Both the position numbers and the translations under genes were made by a program. A stretch of 64,000 nucleotides of DNA, taken from Charina bottae. Taxonomy: Eukaryota; Chordata; Lepidosauria; Squamata; Charinaidae. How positions within the stretch are numbered: position 1 is the stretch's first letter; each line of letters starts with the position of its first letter. A model generated the notes under the pieces. It was not told the DNA's origin and made no database searches. It worked only from the letters and a program-made list of their open reading frames with translations. The stretch covers positions 110,057,981-110,121,980 of the forward strand of contig JALMGJ010000002.1 in the NCBI GenBank assembly GCA_023362775.1, in the 5' to 3' direction. Below are positions 25,454 to 37,650 of the stretch, one piece after another.

Positions 25454-28165
25454 ACCCTACAATTTACTATCGGAAATTGGCAAGAAAGCACACCACCAGT
25501 TTTTGACAACTGCAGCACTGAAATTTGGCAGAAAGCAGGTAAGGGCCAGAGGCTTCCCATATCAGATACAGAAACTATGCTTTCCTCTCTACATTTGGTA
25601 TTAAATTATCTTTGCCTGCAGCATGCAGTGGCTTCGTTTTTAATGTAAATTAAAAACCCTAAAGTAAATTGCAACTACTGAAGAGAGATTGCCAATAATT
25701 ATTGGAATTGCAGGAAAACAGGAACAGTGTGTGTGTGTGTGCATGTGTGTGTGTGTAACACTACCTTCTGCATTGCAGTCCAGAAACAAATCTAATTTCT
25801 GATGCTTCTGTTTCCGGTGGGGGGGAGGGGTGGATCCTGTTTAGTTCCAGAGTGAACTCCCTTCAAACAAATATCAACTTCCAAAAAAGAGATTTTTTTA
25901 AAAAAAGATTACAACAGAGGAAAGAGTTACATTCTCTTCTAAATACAAGTCTTCCATGAACCCAAGAACTAAATGTTGTAGATGGGGTCCTAAGTGACAT
26001 TAATCAAGGAGTCCCTTTCCTTTCCTAAAAACTGATTTATGATTATGATGCTTGGTATTTCCAGTTATATTCACTTCTACATTTTTCATCATAGAAGGTT
26101 TTAAAAATAAAACTTCAGCAATTTAGGCAATTAATGTTTTAACATTGGTTAATATATTACTTCACAATATGATCTTACATTGATTTACTCAGAAATAAGT
26201 CCTGCCATGTTCACAATTACTATTCAGTGGATGTGATATGGAAGCTTAACATATACAGTCAGGCAGACAACTGGTGTTGAAGCAGTGGTCTGTATTTCTC
26301 ACCCAACTGCATGGCACCCAACTCTGCTTCTATGAAAAAGTATGTCTTCAAAATGCAGAAGCATGATTGACTTTTTTTACTGTAGTGGCTTTGTGGATGA
26401 CTAATGATATTCTTGGCTTTGTTTTTCTATTCAGTTGTTGTAATAAGAAATCAATGGAACTCTCCCTGTCCAAAGTTAGAGTGAGATTTCCAAAGTGAAA
26501 AAAAGGTATCTTTACCTAAATTTTATTGGCTGTGCGTTCACTCTCATTTTTCTTTTAAGGGGGCAATCATGCTTGAATATATGAAGAGTATAATTGAAGC
26601 CCTAGATAAAACACACTTTTTGTTAATTGTGAATGTATAGTACAATAAAGGTTTTTAAATGCTATTAATATAACCTGAAGAAAGGGAAATAAAAAAATAA
26701 GTAGTAACAATATAGCCTGGGGTAGGTGGCTGAGAAAGTGATTTTTTTAAAACAAATGTTCACTTAAAATGTCTATATTTTTGAATGCTCTTTGTAAAAA
26801 AAAATTAATTATCCAGGGAATATTTTCTTTTGTTTCTTTAGATTTTTTAAAATTAAATATTGGAAAATACATGTGAAAATTCTTTGATATTGTTTGTAAT
26901 GTGTGTCCTTTTTGCACATATTCACTCTAAATGTATTCTAACCTATTTCTTCAACTAAGATACAGAAAGTGATTTTGAGCAGGATGTTTTGATTTTAATA
27001 TGGGGATATTAAAATAGATTTTCTTTCAGAAAATATTTATCAAATTTTAAAATATATAATATACTGTATATTGCAAGGATAATATTTCTCTGGATAATTT
27101 ATCCTCATTGAGAAAGCATAAATCAGAGACCTAAAATGGTGATTTCCTTACCTTTGTTTATAGACATTACTTGGAATCCAATATCGTGCTATCAGATTTC
27201 CACAAGCACAATGCAGATCTTTCAAAATCTAGTCTGGAGAATCAATTTTTTCTCTACTATTTCCTCCTAAGTTGGTCCCTTATCTTGAAAGAACTGGGTT
27301 GTCATCCCTGCTGTCAAAACATTCTTTCCAGAATCAATACCATTCAAATAAAAGGGAAAGTAGAATTAAATGGAGAATATTTTATCTTCTTAACTGGCTC
27401 TTGCATTCAAGTCTGTAGTCCAGGTATGTATTAGAACCTGGATAAGGCAAGGATAACTGGGCTATTTTGTGAGTGAAGCAGATGGACTCCCATTGGACTA
27501 CTTTCATATGGATGCAAACTGTTTTGCAACATTCATATTACAATGTTGATAGTCACAGAGTTTACCATTGTTTGCCACACAAACTTGTACAGATACATGA
27601 GATAGTTTCACATATCTTCTCTAGGTCCTTGGAGAAAGAATGGTATACATGGGATACACCGATAGATTATGGCCCTGTTCCTCATTAGAATGAATATATG
27701 CAGAATTGAAGTGAAGAGGGGTAATGATGCACATGTAAATACTCATTTAGCATACATAGCAAACCCCCATAGAAGGGGTTTATAAGCGTGTTTAGATAAA
27801 TGAGCATACACCTCCCTATAATCAGATGCTCTGCTTATCAGCGTTCCTGATCACAGGAAAAAATTCTAAGCATGTTTATCTTAGCATTGAGTCCTCTGTC
27901 AGAAGTGAAGCTGGCATGTATTGTGTAGTCACTTAAACATTAGCAAAAAAGAGGAAATGTTTCACCCTCCACAAAACAGAGGATATACGATTTGTATTCA
28001 AGTCTGTAGTCCAGGTGTGTATTTGAAGACTTCTGGCTTCTGGTTGATTCTTTTGTTTGTTTGTTTACACTTAGATTGAGCAGACCTTCAACAGAGGACT
28101 GTTTTCTAACAGTCCTTCACACAGATAATATGTGGCCCTTCAAGAATTATAGCCTTTTATTTTAT
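25454..28165. other. Unannotated intronic DNA
   Basis: AT-rich. A (TG)n run lies at about 25729-25757. A 28-bp sequence (ATTCAAGTCTGTAGTCCAGG...) occurs at 27404-27432 and again at 27996-28024 with one mismatch. No gene seen. Confidence 0.5.
28037..28126 (+). repeat. Inverted repeat, left arm
   Basis: Pairs with the reverse complement of 30464-30557 at about 95% identity over ~90 bp. Each arm includes the small hairpin GGACTGTT-TTCT-AACAGTCC. Confidence 0.85.
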
Positions 28166-28170
28166 CTGTG

Positions 28171-28424
28171 TGGATCTTTTTGTTGTTCAGTCGTTTAGTC
28201 GTGTCCGACTCTTCGTGACCTCATGGACCATAGCACACCAGGCCTTCCTGTCCTCCACTGTCTCCCGGAGTTTACTCAAATTCATGTCCATTACATCGGT
28301 GATGCTATCTAACCATCTTGTCCTCTGCCGTCCCCTTCTCCTTTTGCCTTCAGTCTTTCCCAGCATCAGGGTCTTTTCCAGTGAGTCCTCTCCGCATTAG
28401 GTGGCCAAAGTATTTGAGCTTCAC
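28171..28424 (-). mobile_element. BovB LINE 3' fragment
   Basis: About 250 bp near-identical to the last part of the BovB at 22247 (GTTGTTCAGTCGT...TATTTGAGCTTCA on the plus strand), with a small deletion near 28390. 5'-truncated, as usual for target-primed insertion. Confidence 0.92.
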
Positions 28425-29541
28425 CCTCTATTCTATTTTCCTTGAGAGAAAATAACAAGACCCAAAAACTACTGATTTCAAGGAAAAAAATTAAGAGGCA
28501 GGCTGTCTCCCCCTCTCTGTTTATGTGTGTGCATGCATACCACAGACTGACAGCATAAATAGTCATATTGTATTTTTGCTAAGCTGAATCAGGTATCTCC
28601 AGCTACAAGCAAAAGTCTTTATTCTTTAGTAGACTGAGAATAAGAACTAAGAAGCATTTCCAGTTGCTCAGTCTTTTACCATAATATCAACTTGTCAAGT
28701 CTTGCTAAATATAAAAGTGACAGGTACAGTAAGTGAATTAACGGGAATGACATATTCATCCTAAGAAATGTAACCTGTTCCGAATGACCTTGTTACTGTT
28801 AAAGTAAAATGGAGGGTTATGGATGGGAAACAGCATATCTGTTTATTTCTGTTCCTTTCATATTTCATTTATGTAATGCTAGAAGAATGCTAGAAGAGCT
28901 GTGATACATAAGCATCTTTTACTAAATAGTTTATCTTACACTGAAAAGTCTCCATAGTTGCTCTTAGCTTCATTTGCTTTGAAAAACAGGACAATTTTCA
29001 TGGATATCACCAAATTTTGCCACAATGGGCAGAGCCAATTGTTTTAGTTCATGGTCATATCAATAGACCAAGATATACAATTATTGATAATATCAGATAC
29101 AGATTTGCATAGAGATTAAGTAAAAGTAAAAAGGCTAGATGTTAAGAAGAATGTAAGTCTCACAGAAAAGAGGTTCAAAAGCAGTCAAATTGCCTTGCCT
29201 TGCACTTCTCTGAAGCATCTTTTGACCGATATTGTCAAACTGGCTATCCAGAATTATAATTATATCTAATTATTCATTAATGAAGATCTGGGGCTACATT
29301 TTGCATATTTGATGACAATATCTATGAATCAAGGCATACTGTATATTGGTTATATATATTACAGCCAAGGTCAGAAAAGCTGTGAATGCTGACAGTCTGT
29401 GGTAAGTCTTACGTTGTAATGTAGAAGGCCAGTGGGAAATGTTAGAACATACTATGTTTCCCAGCATGTCTCAGCAATAGTTGAACATAACTGACAAGCA
29501 AGGTGTAGTGGCAACCTGCGGAAGACCTTTGTATCTCGAGG

Positions 29542-30299
29542 AGTTAGGTGGCATGTTTTGATTTTCTCCCTCACACCTAGGAGATTAGAGTCTATTTTGA
29601 GTTATACTGATGTTTAACTGGCTTGTTTTTATTTCTGCTTGGCATAGGAGGGGAAAGAGAAGAAGAATATACCCACTCCTCCAACAGCCCTCCAGAACAC
29701 ATCTTTGTTGGAAGTGGGGGGAGAGAAAATCCCCAGCTTGTTAAGTTTAAGCATAATTTCACTCCTCCAGCCGCCCCTCTAGCGGCTTGGAATGGGGGGA
29801 AGATGATAAGAAATTGTTTATGCTTAGGCACTGGCTTATCTGATGGCTTCCCAGGCTCTGGGAATGATGTCATGGACAGGTGCCAGGCCTCAGAAGGAAT
29901 CCCAGTCAATGTCAGGCTAGGCCTGGTCACGGGGTTTGAGAGCCAGGCTTTGATAAAAAAACCTTGGGATTGTCTTGGAGTTTGGGAGTCCACACAGGCC
30001 TGAGCTCTGGGTGCTGTGAAAATTGCCACCTTGGGGTATCTCCGCTGTCCTTATTAGGGGGCTCCTGGCAGCCTATAGGAGATTAGGTATTACTTTGCTT
30101 GGTATGTATGTATTTCTTTCTGTATGCTATGCTTGTTATGCTTTGTGTAATCTGTTTAAACTGTGTTTCTGTTTGACTTTGTTTGCTTAAGTTTATAATA
30201 AAGCTAAAGTTTCTTTATCCACTGGCGTGCTTATTGGGCTGGATCTAAAAGAACCAATTGCCTGAGCACCTGATCACTGCTTGGACACTTGGCAATACA
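29542..30299 (+). mobile_element. Probable solo LTR
   Basis: About 758 bp bounded by a perfect 5-bp direct repeat CGAGG (29537-29541 and 30300-30304). It ends ...CAATACA, has an AATAAA signal at 30197-30202 about 100 bp before its end, and lacks open coding sequence. It starts AGTTAGG rather than the usual TG, which may be one mutated base. LTR family not recognised; no internal retroviral region is present. Confidence 0.5.
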
Positions 30300-30463
30300 C
30301 GAGGTCTTTATGTTCTTATAATACAGTAATTTTTAAAATTTCAGAATAATTATATATCTTAAGGTAGTGACAAAATTTCAACCTCACACTCACTGATCTA
30401 CAAGAAGATGTTGGCATCAATGTATTTCCTGTGTAGGGTTATAGCAACGGATTCTCTTTTATG

Positions 30464-30557
30464 ATCTGTGTGAAGGACTGTTAGAAAACAGTCCTCTGTT
30501 GAAGGTCTGCTGACTCTAAGTGTAAACAAACAAACAAATAAAAGAATCAACCAGAAG
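30464..30557 (-). repeat. Inverted repeat, right arm
   Basis: Opposite-orientation partner of 28037-28126, about 2.4 kb away, with a probable solo LTR and a BovB piece between the arms. Confidence 0.85.
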
Positions 30558-30596
30558 CTCCATAAGGCAATAGACTCTTTGCAAGTAAAAGATTCC

Positions 30597-30639
30597 AAGC
30601 TTGGGGAAAGTATGTATGCATGTGTGTATGTATGTGTAC

Positions 30640-30670
<31 letters not shown>

Positions 30671-30690
30671 GATGGATGGATGGTTAGATA
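30597..30690. repeat. (TG)n/(TATG)n/(GGAT)n microsatellite
   Basis: TATG units, then a TG run, then TGGA units ending about 30683. Confidence 0.9.
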
Positions 30691-30749
30691 TATGACATAC
30701 AGTCCCCACATCCTTTTTTTGGATTTTGGATTTTTCCCTTTATTATTTT

Positions 30750-31035
30750 TATAAATAACTCAAGGTGGTGAACATACCTAATACTCCTTCCTCCTCCTAT
30801 TTTCCCCACAACAACAACCCTGTGAGGTGAGTTGGGCTGAGAGAGAGTGACTGGCCCAAAGTCACCCAGCCGGCTTTCATGCCTCAGGTAGGACTAGAAC
30901 TCACAGTCTCCTGGTTTGCTATTGGCTCCTTCCTAGGGCTGAGAGAGAGTGACTGGCCCAAGGTCACCCAGCTGGCTTTCATGCCTAAGGTGGGACTAGA
31001 ACTCACAGTCTCCTGGTTTCTAGCCTGGAACCTTA
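30750..31035 (-). mobile_element. CORE-SINE (MIR-like), with duplicated core
   Basis: Minus-strand tRNA-derived SINE with the GGGTGACCTTGGGCCAGTCA core. The core segment from GGGCTGAGAGAGAGTGACTGG to CACAGTCTCCTGGTTT occurs twice, at about 30834-30920 and 30936-31020. The left end has the AAATAACTCAAGG tail; the tRNA-related head is cut short at the right. Confidence 0.75.
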
Positions 31036-31039
31036 AAGA

Positions 31040-32077
31040 GCTATGTCAGTCAGTGTCAAACACAATGATTTAAATCAATGCTCTAAGTAAAAACAGCTTC
31101 CTTTGTTCCTAACTCTCACTTTTAGTGATGAAGAGAGAGAGAGACTGAAATAATGGCTGGATTTCAGATGACACTCTCAACCACAAACTAGCCAAATCTC
31201 TTTTAATCAAAAGTATCTTGCAAAACCATAGCATTAACCAAGCCTCATATGATGTGCATCACATGACGTGCAACCATGACATTAACCAAGCATCCCAGAT
31301 GTGCAAACATAGCTGGTATGAACATGGTTTGAAAAAAAGAAAAAGAATGCATTTTCATTGCCTTGGCAACTGAACTGATTGTCCCTGATTTGTCTCACTA
31401 CAATATTGGACTGTGTGCATTTGGCTGTGCATTCAGATGTGCCTTTCACTAAGTATCTGAGTGTTCATGTTTCTCTTCTGGGCTTTGTTTCTATTTAGGT
31501 GCATTCCAGATCATGATTAGAGCTCGGGTGATTAAAGCTTTATCAGGAATTCCCAGGGAGGGCATCAATCTTTCATTTGTCCCCACTCATGTAATCACTC
31601 TCCAGGGAGCTCCATCATTCTATGATATGTTATCATTCACAGCGTGATCCCTTTTCAAGTAGGATCACATAATGAAGCAGAATTATTTTCAAAAACATTT
31701 TATTAGGGTTAAAAATGGTACTGAGTCCACAACAATCTTGTGGAACTGCAGCAAATAGGACAGGTGTGAACAGTAATGGGTTGGGGATTTTTTTTCCACT
31801 ATGCTTTGAACTATCTCATATTTTTGTCCAAAAGCATTAGAGGATAAACATTTTTAGGGGGCTTTAGTTTGAATTCAAATTGCTTTCTATCAGCTGAGCA
31901 CTCTAGCCACTACAAAAGAGGTCAGTGGTCAAGAATGTGGTTGTTTATAGACTTCATTATACAAGTATAATAAATAAAGATAATATAAGTGGTCACTAAT
32001 ATTTTTTGAGATTGGGCCAATACGTCATGCATTACGTCATGCTGTACGGTTTGGGGGCTCAGGATTCAAGTATGAGC
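31040..32077. other. Unannotated intronic DNA
   Basis: No gene or confidently named repeat. Two TACGTCATGC units lie close together at about 32022-32042. Confidence 0.5.
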
Positions 32078-32268
32078 TTTTAAACTAAACTGTTCTGACA
32101 TTCCATGTTCTAGAACATCCAACAAATAGACTATTTTACTTAGAATTAAGCCCTGCTCAACTGTTTTTATTCCATACATCCAGGGAAACATGAAAGAATC
32201 ACATCTGCTGGTCACATCCACAACATCAGCATAGCTGTGAGCTGTGCATCAGCCAATGAATATTTTTT
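32078..32268 (+). repeat. Foldback palindrome, left arm
   Basis: 191-bp arm whose reverse complement recurs at 32394-32947 (after removing an inserted SINE). Shared landmarks are CTGTTCTGACATTCCATG, TTCTAGAA, CATCTGCTGGTCACATCC and GCATCAGCCAATGAATATT. Confidence 0.93.
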
Positions 32269-32393
32269 GAAACAAGTGGAAAGCATACATGCATGTGCTT
32301 GATTCTGCTGTATCTCTGATTACACAGAAACATTAATGTGCATACAACTGTACATATGCAGAGTATATTTCAGACCTTCAGCTAAATGAATGG

Positions 32394-32947
32394 AAAAAAT
32401 ATTCATTGGCTGATGCACAGCCCACAGCTATGCTGATGTTGTGGATGTGACCAGCAGATGTGATTCATTCATGTTTCCCTGGATCACTGGATGTATGGAA
32501 TAAAAACAGTTGAACAGGGATTAAAAGGTAAAGGTTCCCCCCGCACATTTGTGCAGTCGTGTCCGACTCTAGGGGCCGGTGTTCATCTCCGTTTGTCATC
32601 CGAAGAGCCAGCATTGTCCGAAGACGCTTCCACGGTCATGTGGCTGGCATGATGCGCACGGAACGCTGTTACTTACACACCAAAGTGGTACCTATTCATC
32701 TACTTGCATTTGCAGGCTTTCGAATTGCTAGGTTGGCAAGAGCTGGGGCTAGTGCGGGAGCTCACTCCGTCACGCGGGACTAGGGATTCGAACCTCCGAA
32801 CTTGCGATCTTCCGATCGACAAGCCTGGGGTCTTACCCACTGAGCCACCACACCCCTAGTGTGAACAGGGCTTAATTCTAAGTAAAATAGTCTATTTATT
32901 TGTTGGATGTTCTAGAACATGGAATGTCAGAACAGTTTAGTTTAAAA
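32394..32947 (-). repeat. Foldback palindrome, right arm (split by a SINE)
   Basis: Reverse complement of 32078-32268 at roughly 95% identity, with a loop of about 125 bp between arms. Interrupted at 32525-32861 by a Sauria-type SINE with its own target-site duplication. Confidence 0.93.
32525..32861 (-). mobile_element. Sauria-type tRNA-derived SINE
   Basis: About 335 bp. The tRNA-like head reads GGTGGCTCAGTGGGTAAG (minus strand, right end), with a GGTTCGAA B box; the tail, at the left, ends GTCGGACACGACTGCACAAA then ACCTTTACC. The duplication TGAACAGGG(A/C)TTAA lies at 32511-32524 and 32862-32875. The 3' tail matches the BovB 3' end, as known for Sauria SINEs. Confidence 0.92.
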
Positions 32948-32985
32948 CAAGTTAAGGCACAAGGCTAGAAAGCAGGAGATTCTCT

Positions 32986-33102
32986 CTCAGCTCTAGGAAG
33001 CAGGCAATGGCAAACCACTTTGAAATCTTGCCAAGAAAATTGCAGGGATTAGTTCAGGCAGTCACCAGGTGTCAACACTGATTCAAAGGCACCAAAAAAT
33101 AA
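32986..33102 (+). mobile_element. SINE tail fragment
   Basis: GGCAATGGCAAACCACTTTG...CACTGATTCAAAGGCACC: 3' half of the SINE type at 53526-53747; head missing. Confidence 0.65.
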
Positions 33103-36100
33103 ACCAACAATTACTTTCTGGGACTTATTGTGTTTCTGAACCCCTTTGACTGTTCTTCCATCCTAGATGGTTCCTCAGTCTGGCATTTGGGTTTCTTTTG
33201 TGATCCTGGCTTGTATGTCAGTCCTGACTGTAAGTTTATCCTATGGTTCACGCCTCCTGGTTCATCTAAACTAGCATCCTTACATATTCATAGACTTAAA
33301 TGTGTAAGAATATACAGCCAGATGTAGAATGAAAATCTATGTTGTGTTCAAAGCAGAGTTGTGCATTTGTATTTCACTAAATTTGGGATCCTTCCTATGG
33401 GACCAATGTACAGTATGATGGTATGAGGATCTGGGAAAAGGCCTTCTTGCTATTAGCAATCAAATAGGGGATTCTTTCCTCCTGAGGGAAGTGCAGTTGG
33501 CTCCCACACTGGTGAGTTTTAGATGTCTTGCCAAAAATCTGCTTTTACCACATTTCTATTTTCTTTGCAATGTATCTTACTTAAAAAAAGAGAGAGAATG
33601 GGCTTGATTTGTTAATTTTATTGCCTACTACCCTAGTAATAAAATCTTAGCAATGTCAAAAGACCTTTTGCTGGTATAAGGCCATTGTCTTCACAATCCT
33701 GTGGAAATCCTGAACACATTTGCAGAAAGCCAGAATAAAAAATCAAATAAATAATCATTTAACTTTAATTCTAGTGTGTCCCATTGTATTGCTACATAAT
33801 CATATTTATATTCAGAATCCAATGATGCAGCTAGACAGTGGGGTCTGAATGGCTGGCACCAGAGGCTAACACATCATTTGCCAATCTGGTTCTTATTTAT
33901 CGTAAGCTACAAAGACCTGTGCTGGCGCTGAACCCAAATCTCTTTCTGATAATTCCCTGCCCATGTTTGCCCAACACAATTCTTCCTTGAGATCTGGGTG
34001 CTTCTCAGATAATTCACAGATAGAAACTTTTCCTGTAAATTTCATGATGGCCACAAAGCTACCCTTTCTGCAAAGTCCTTCTTAGGTACAGAAGTTAGAA
34101 AAACTGAAGGGCCAGATGCCCTGCTTTGGAGCCGTTTATGAGCGAAGAAAAAAAGGGTCATTCTTTTGCGATGGTCACCCAGTGAAAAAGTAAGCTGCTG
34201 AATCTTTCCCTACTCTCAAGTCCTTTGACACGTGAGAAGACTCAAAGAAGAGCTAGAGCATTGAAAGTCTGTTATGCTAGAAGAGGAAATCGCTCAGCTA
34301 ACGTTTGCTACATTTGAGGGCCTTTTCTCACCCCTGAATTGAATTGCTCATCACCCAACTTCAAGTCAGCAGAAAACTATTCCAGCATTAAATTTGCTGT
34401 GTGACACAGGTACAGCTAAGGACAACCTAAGCCTCTCCCACACATGAGCTGGGGATGAAAGCATGAAAGCAATGTCAAAGGGACACAGCAGAAAAAAAAG
34501 AAATTGCCAGGTCATGTTTGTGCCATGATTAGGTGCAATCTGGAAAAAAATTCTTGGTTTATTCAAGAAATTAGATGAATATTACTTCATAGGAACTGGA
34601 TGGCACAGTAGTGCATGTTCAGCCTTTTAAACAGTCAAGTAAAAAAATCATCCAATTCCTTTTACAAAAACATTTTTAATCGGTGGCTGCATAGATTGAC
34701 TGGAGCTCTTTTAGGTACAGTGCAAGTCCCCCATCCTGTTGGGGAGGTGTATCACCAGAAGTCCCACTTGGGTAAGATCAGTTTAATTATGCCCAAAAGC
34801 TAGTTTTCCTGGGATTATTCATTCTCCATGAAAATGGGAGGGAATCTTTAAAGAATTCTAGCAGGGGGAGCAAATTTCTGACAAACTTATAGGTTGGCTT
34901 ATCTCAAAATCAAGGTGGCTCACAGTTTTGCTCTTTTTTCCTTGGGTATTTATTTACATATGAAGTTTACAGAGCTACCCATTCAATTGACTCTGGGCAG
35001 CTTATAATAAAAGCAGCCATACAGCTTGACCCCAGTAAGATACCAAGACCAGATAAAAATGATCGAACTCTAAAAGGAACTAGACTTCCAAAGAACAACT
35101 CCTCGCCGCAGGGCTTGGAGAAATATATTTATCAACTTATGTATGTACTTATTTTCCAAAATTGCCATCATCATTCCTGGAGCAGAATGTCACCGTGAAT
35201 GTCTCTATATGATCCCATGGGTGTTTTGGGTGAAAAAGATTTTGCCACCATAACTTAATCTTTCAGGGGCATCCTGAAGAAATTAACAGTGATAGAAATT
35301 TAAGTTACTGAGATAATTTGTGGTTTGGCACTTCTATTAAAGGGCCATGATCAAAGGCTTTAATCACCATACACTTTTATTCCTTACAGCATAGAAGACA
35401 TTGGTGGCACAGAGGAGCATTTGCCATGCTGTTGCTACAGCATTCCTTCTCAACAGAGGAACTTAGGTGGCCTTCATATTAAAAGTACTGAAATGCATTG
35501 AACCTTTTTTAAAGCAGTGGCTGGTTAAAATGGTAGTGACCCTTTTTCAGGGATCCTACCATTACTGCTTGAATTGAGCAGAAAACTGGACAAGAGGATC
35601 TCCAATCTCCCTTCCAACATGACAATCTGAAGATTTCTCAGAAATAGTCTCTTGAGACTCTAGAAGTTTTCAAGGTGGTCCACTGAATGTTGCCTCCTCC
35701 ATATTCAAAACATGATGTCAATAAGGTGATATGATCTACAACAGAAGCTTTCCATGGGAAGTGTGTAAAAATGTTTTTTCTACTATATTTTTGAATCAAA
35801 CTTTTTTTAAAAAAATGTCTACAATATCAAACACATGAATGGCTTCCATAAGGGTTTCCCTGATCTAAATTGATGGTGATTGCAGTTTGAGGCCTACAGC
35901 TTTGGCAGGCAGCCGATTTCTGAAAATTTATCAGACAATGGAATAGGTTCGAAATGGCTACAAGAACAGTTATTACATATAATTTTCATGTATTTATCTG
36001 TCTTTTAAGTTGGAACCATTAAATGCAATTTTTTTTAAAAAAATCTCTCCAATGTAGAAAGGAAGAAATTGTAGTATCACTAATATTTTCAAAATAAACA

Positions 36101-36930
36101 CAGAACCTCCAAACCAAAAGGCTAGCCTGTATCTTTAAGGCCCTATAACCAAAATATGACATTAGGAAACCAATCAATGCGTAAAACAATCCTTTGAGAT
36201 CAACTTTCCCCCTTTTCCCATGTTGGATTTATTGCTAAAATAAACACTTCCGTTCAATGTTTGCCATTATCCAAAACAATGGGAAAACTGGAGAAATCAA
36301 GCAAGGACTGGAAAAAAAACTAAGCGGAGTCCAAAATGGGAAGCAATAGCTATGATGCAAATAATGTGTGTTTCTCTTCCAAATTCTAACTCTTGCACAG
36401 CATGCCATGATTGGCCATTTCCCAAAGAATCACATTAGCTCTTCTTCAGTATGGCAGGTGAAAGGGAAATGAAGCTAGCAAGCATTAAAGCATCTGCTTT
36501 ACTGTTGCCAAATATTTATAACAAAAGGGAGGAGGTGCCTCCTGGCCTCAGAAATAGAGCCTGCGGCTCTACGGACAAGGCTCTTGGGATATGACTAGCT
36601 CAGTATTTGGCAGGGCAGTGCTACTTCTGACACCCCAGCCTGCTAATCAGAGACCCCACAATGTTTTAAGTGCAAGACACCTAGTTCTACAGCACAGCCG
36701 TTAGCAGAGTAGCAAAAATCGCTTCCCATTCCGTCGCCTCCCATCTTCTCCTGTCTACAACCTTTGTGTTCGTTTACTCTGACATTAAATGCACACACCC
36801 ATCCACCACCACCCACACGCATGCACACACACACACACGGCATGTATACGGGCTGCCTGGCGATGCCTACGGGAAAGCAAAACATCCTTCCACTCTCAGC
36901 GTCAACATTCACCTAAGGGAAGAGAGAGGG
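33103..36930. other. Unannotated intronic DNA
   Basis: No exon, RNA gene or clear transposon. A short TTTATTTACAT...GACTCTGGGCAGCTTATAA piece at about 34948-35010 resembles the 3' end of a CR1/L2-like repeat. Confidence 0.5.
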
Positions 36931-37514
36931 AGGCTGAGAGGCTAGCGCAGCGCATGCCATCACTACGGCTGCAGCATCTAGCGAGGAACGGCGTCCCTGT
37001 TCTCTGCGAGATGGTTGGTTCTGTTAGGTGCCCTCGGCCCAGAGGAAGAAGCCACGCTGCTGCAGCTCGGTATAAAAATAAAAACCCAACCACGCAGTCC
37101 GCTATGGCTGCCTAAAGCAACCCAACGCCGTCTTCCCTCCCTACCCAGCTTTAGTGGATTTTCTTGCACTGAAGCAACGGGTAAAATGCTGCGGGGGGGG
37201 GGGGGTAACCTTCATTGGAATGGCCCCGCTCCCCCTTCTCCTGCCGCTACCCTCTCTCTCCCTCGATTCCCTCTTCTCTGCAGCATTAAACAGCAAGGGA
37301 AATGTAGCCATTCGGATTATGGTGAGGAATGGCATGTACAGCTCACCCCAAAGAAGATAAATACAGAACGGAGGCAGCCGCTCTCCAGCATTTTCCTTCC
37401 AGCCTTGTGCATTTATAATCGGCACCGTCTCCCCCCACCCACCCACTTCATTCTCTCCCGCCCCCCCCTCCAGCTTTCCCCAGCCCTCCGTAGCAAAACA
37501 GAAAACGCGCTTAC

Positions 37515-37624
37515 CCCTGGATGAGGGAAAAGAGTAGTAGTGTCCGCAGCATCATTTTGAGAGGAGATACTGCTGTATCCAGCAACGAGAGGCTGCCTGG
37601 GCTCGGCGGTTTTGGAGGACTCAT
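37515..37624 (-). CDS. GABRG2: GABRG2 coding exon 1 (GABA-A receptor gamma-2, signal peptide)
   Basis: First coding exon of the gamma-2 subunit of the GABA-A receptor, a pentameric ligand-gated chloride channel of inhibitory synapses. It encodes 36 full codons plus GG: MSPPKPPSPG at the start, a second and third Met at codons 24-25, then the hydrophobic stretch LRTLLLFSLIQ, which is a signal-peptide core. The exon ends CAGGG before a GTAAGC donor, so the intron is phase 2. Exon 2 begins T-ACT-AGC-CAA, which restores GGT (Gly) and gives [14 protein letters not shown], the known gamma-2 junction. From memory of mammalian gamma-2, the leader starts MSSP, has a GS near residue 10 and ends in a leucine-rich core followed by G, so length and pattern support the upstream ATG at 37624. 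That ATG has G at -3; the ATG pair at 37555/37552 has A at -3 and could be an internal start. Gene identity is secure from exon 2; the exact start is an inference. Confidence 0.88.
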
Positions 37625-37650
37625 CTCTCTCTCTCTCTCTCCCTCTCTCC

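Noticed and set aside
29592..30029. Open frames of 126 and 145 codons on opposite strands
   Set aside because: They overlap each other inside the probable solo LTR and show no domain.
37071..37080. TATAAAAATA box on the plus strand in the CpG-rich region
   Set aside because: It lies in intron 1 on the strand opposite GABRG2, and no coding exon or splice signal follows on the plus strand; could only be an antisense promoter, which the sequence does not show.
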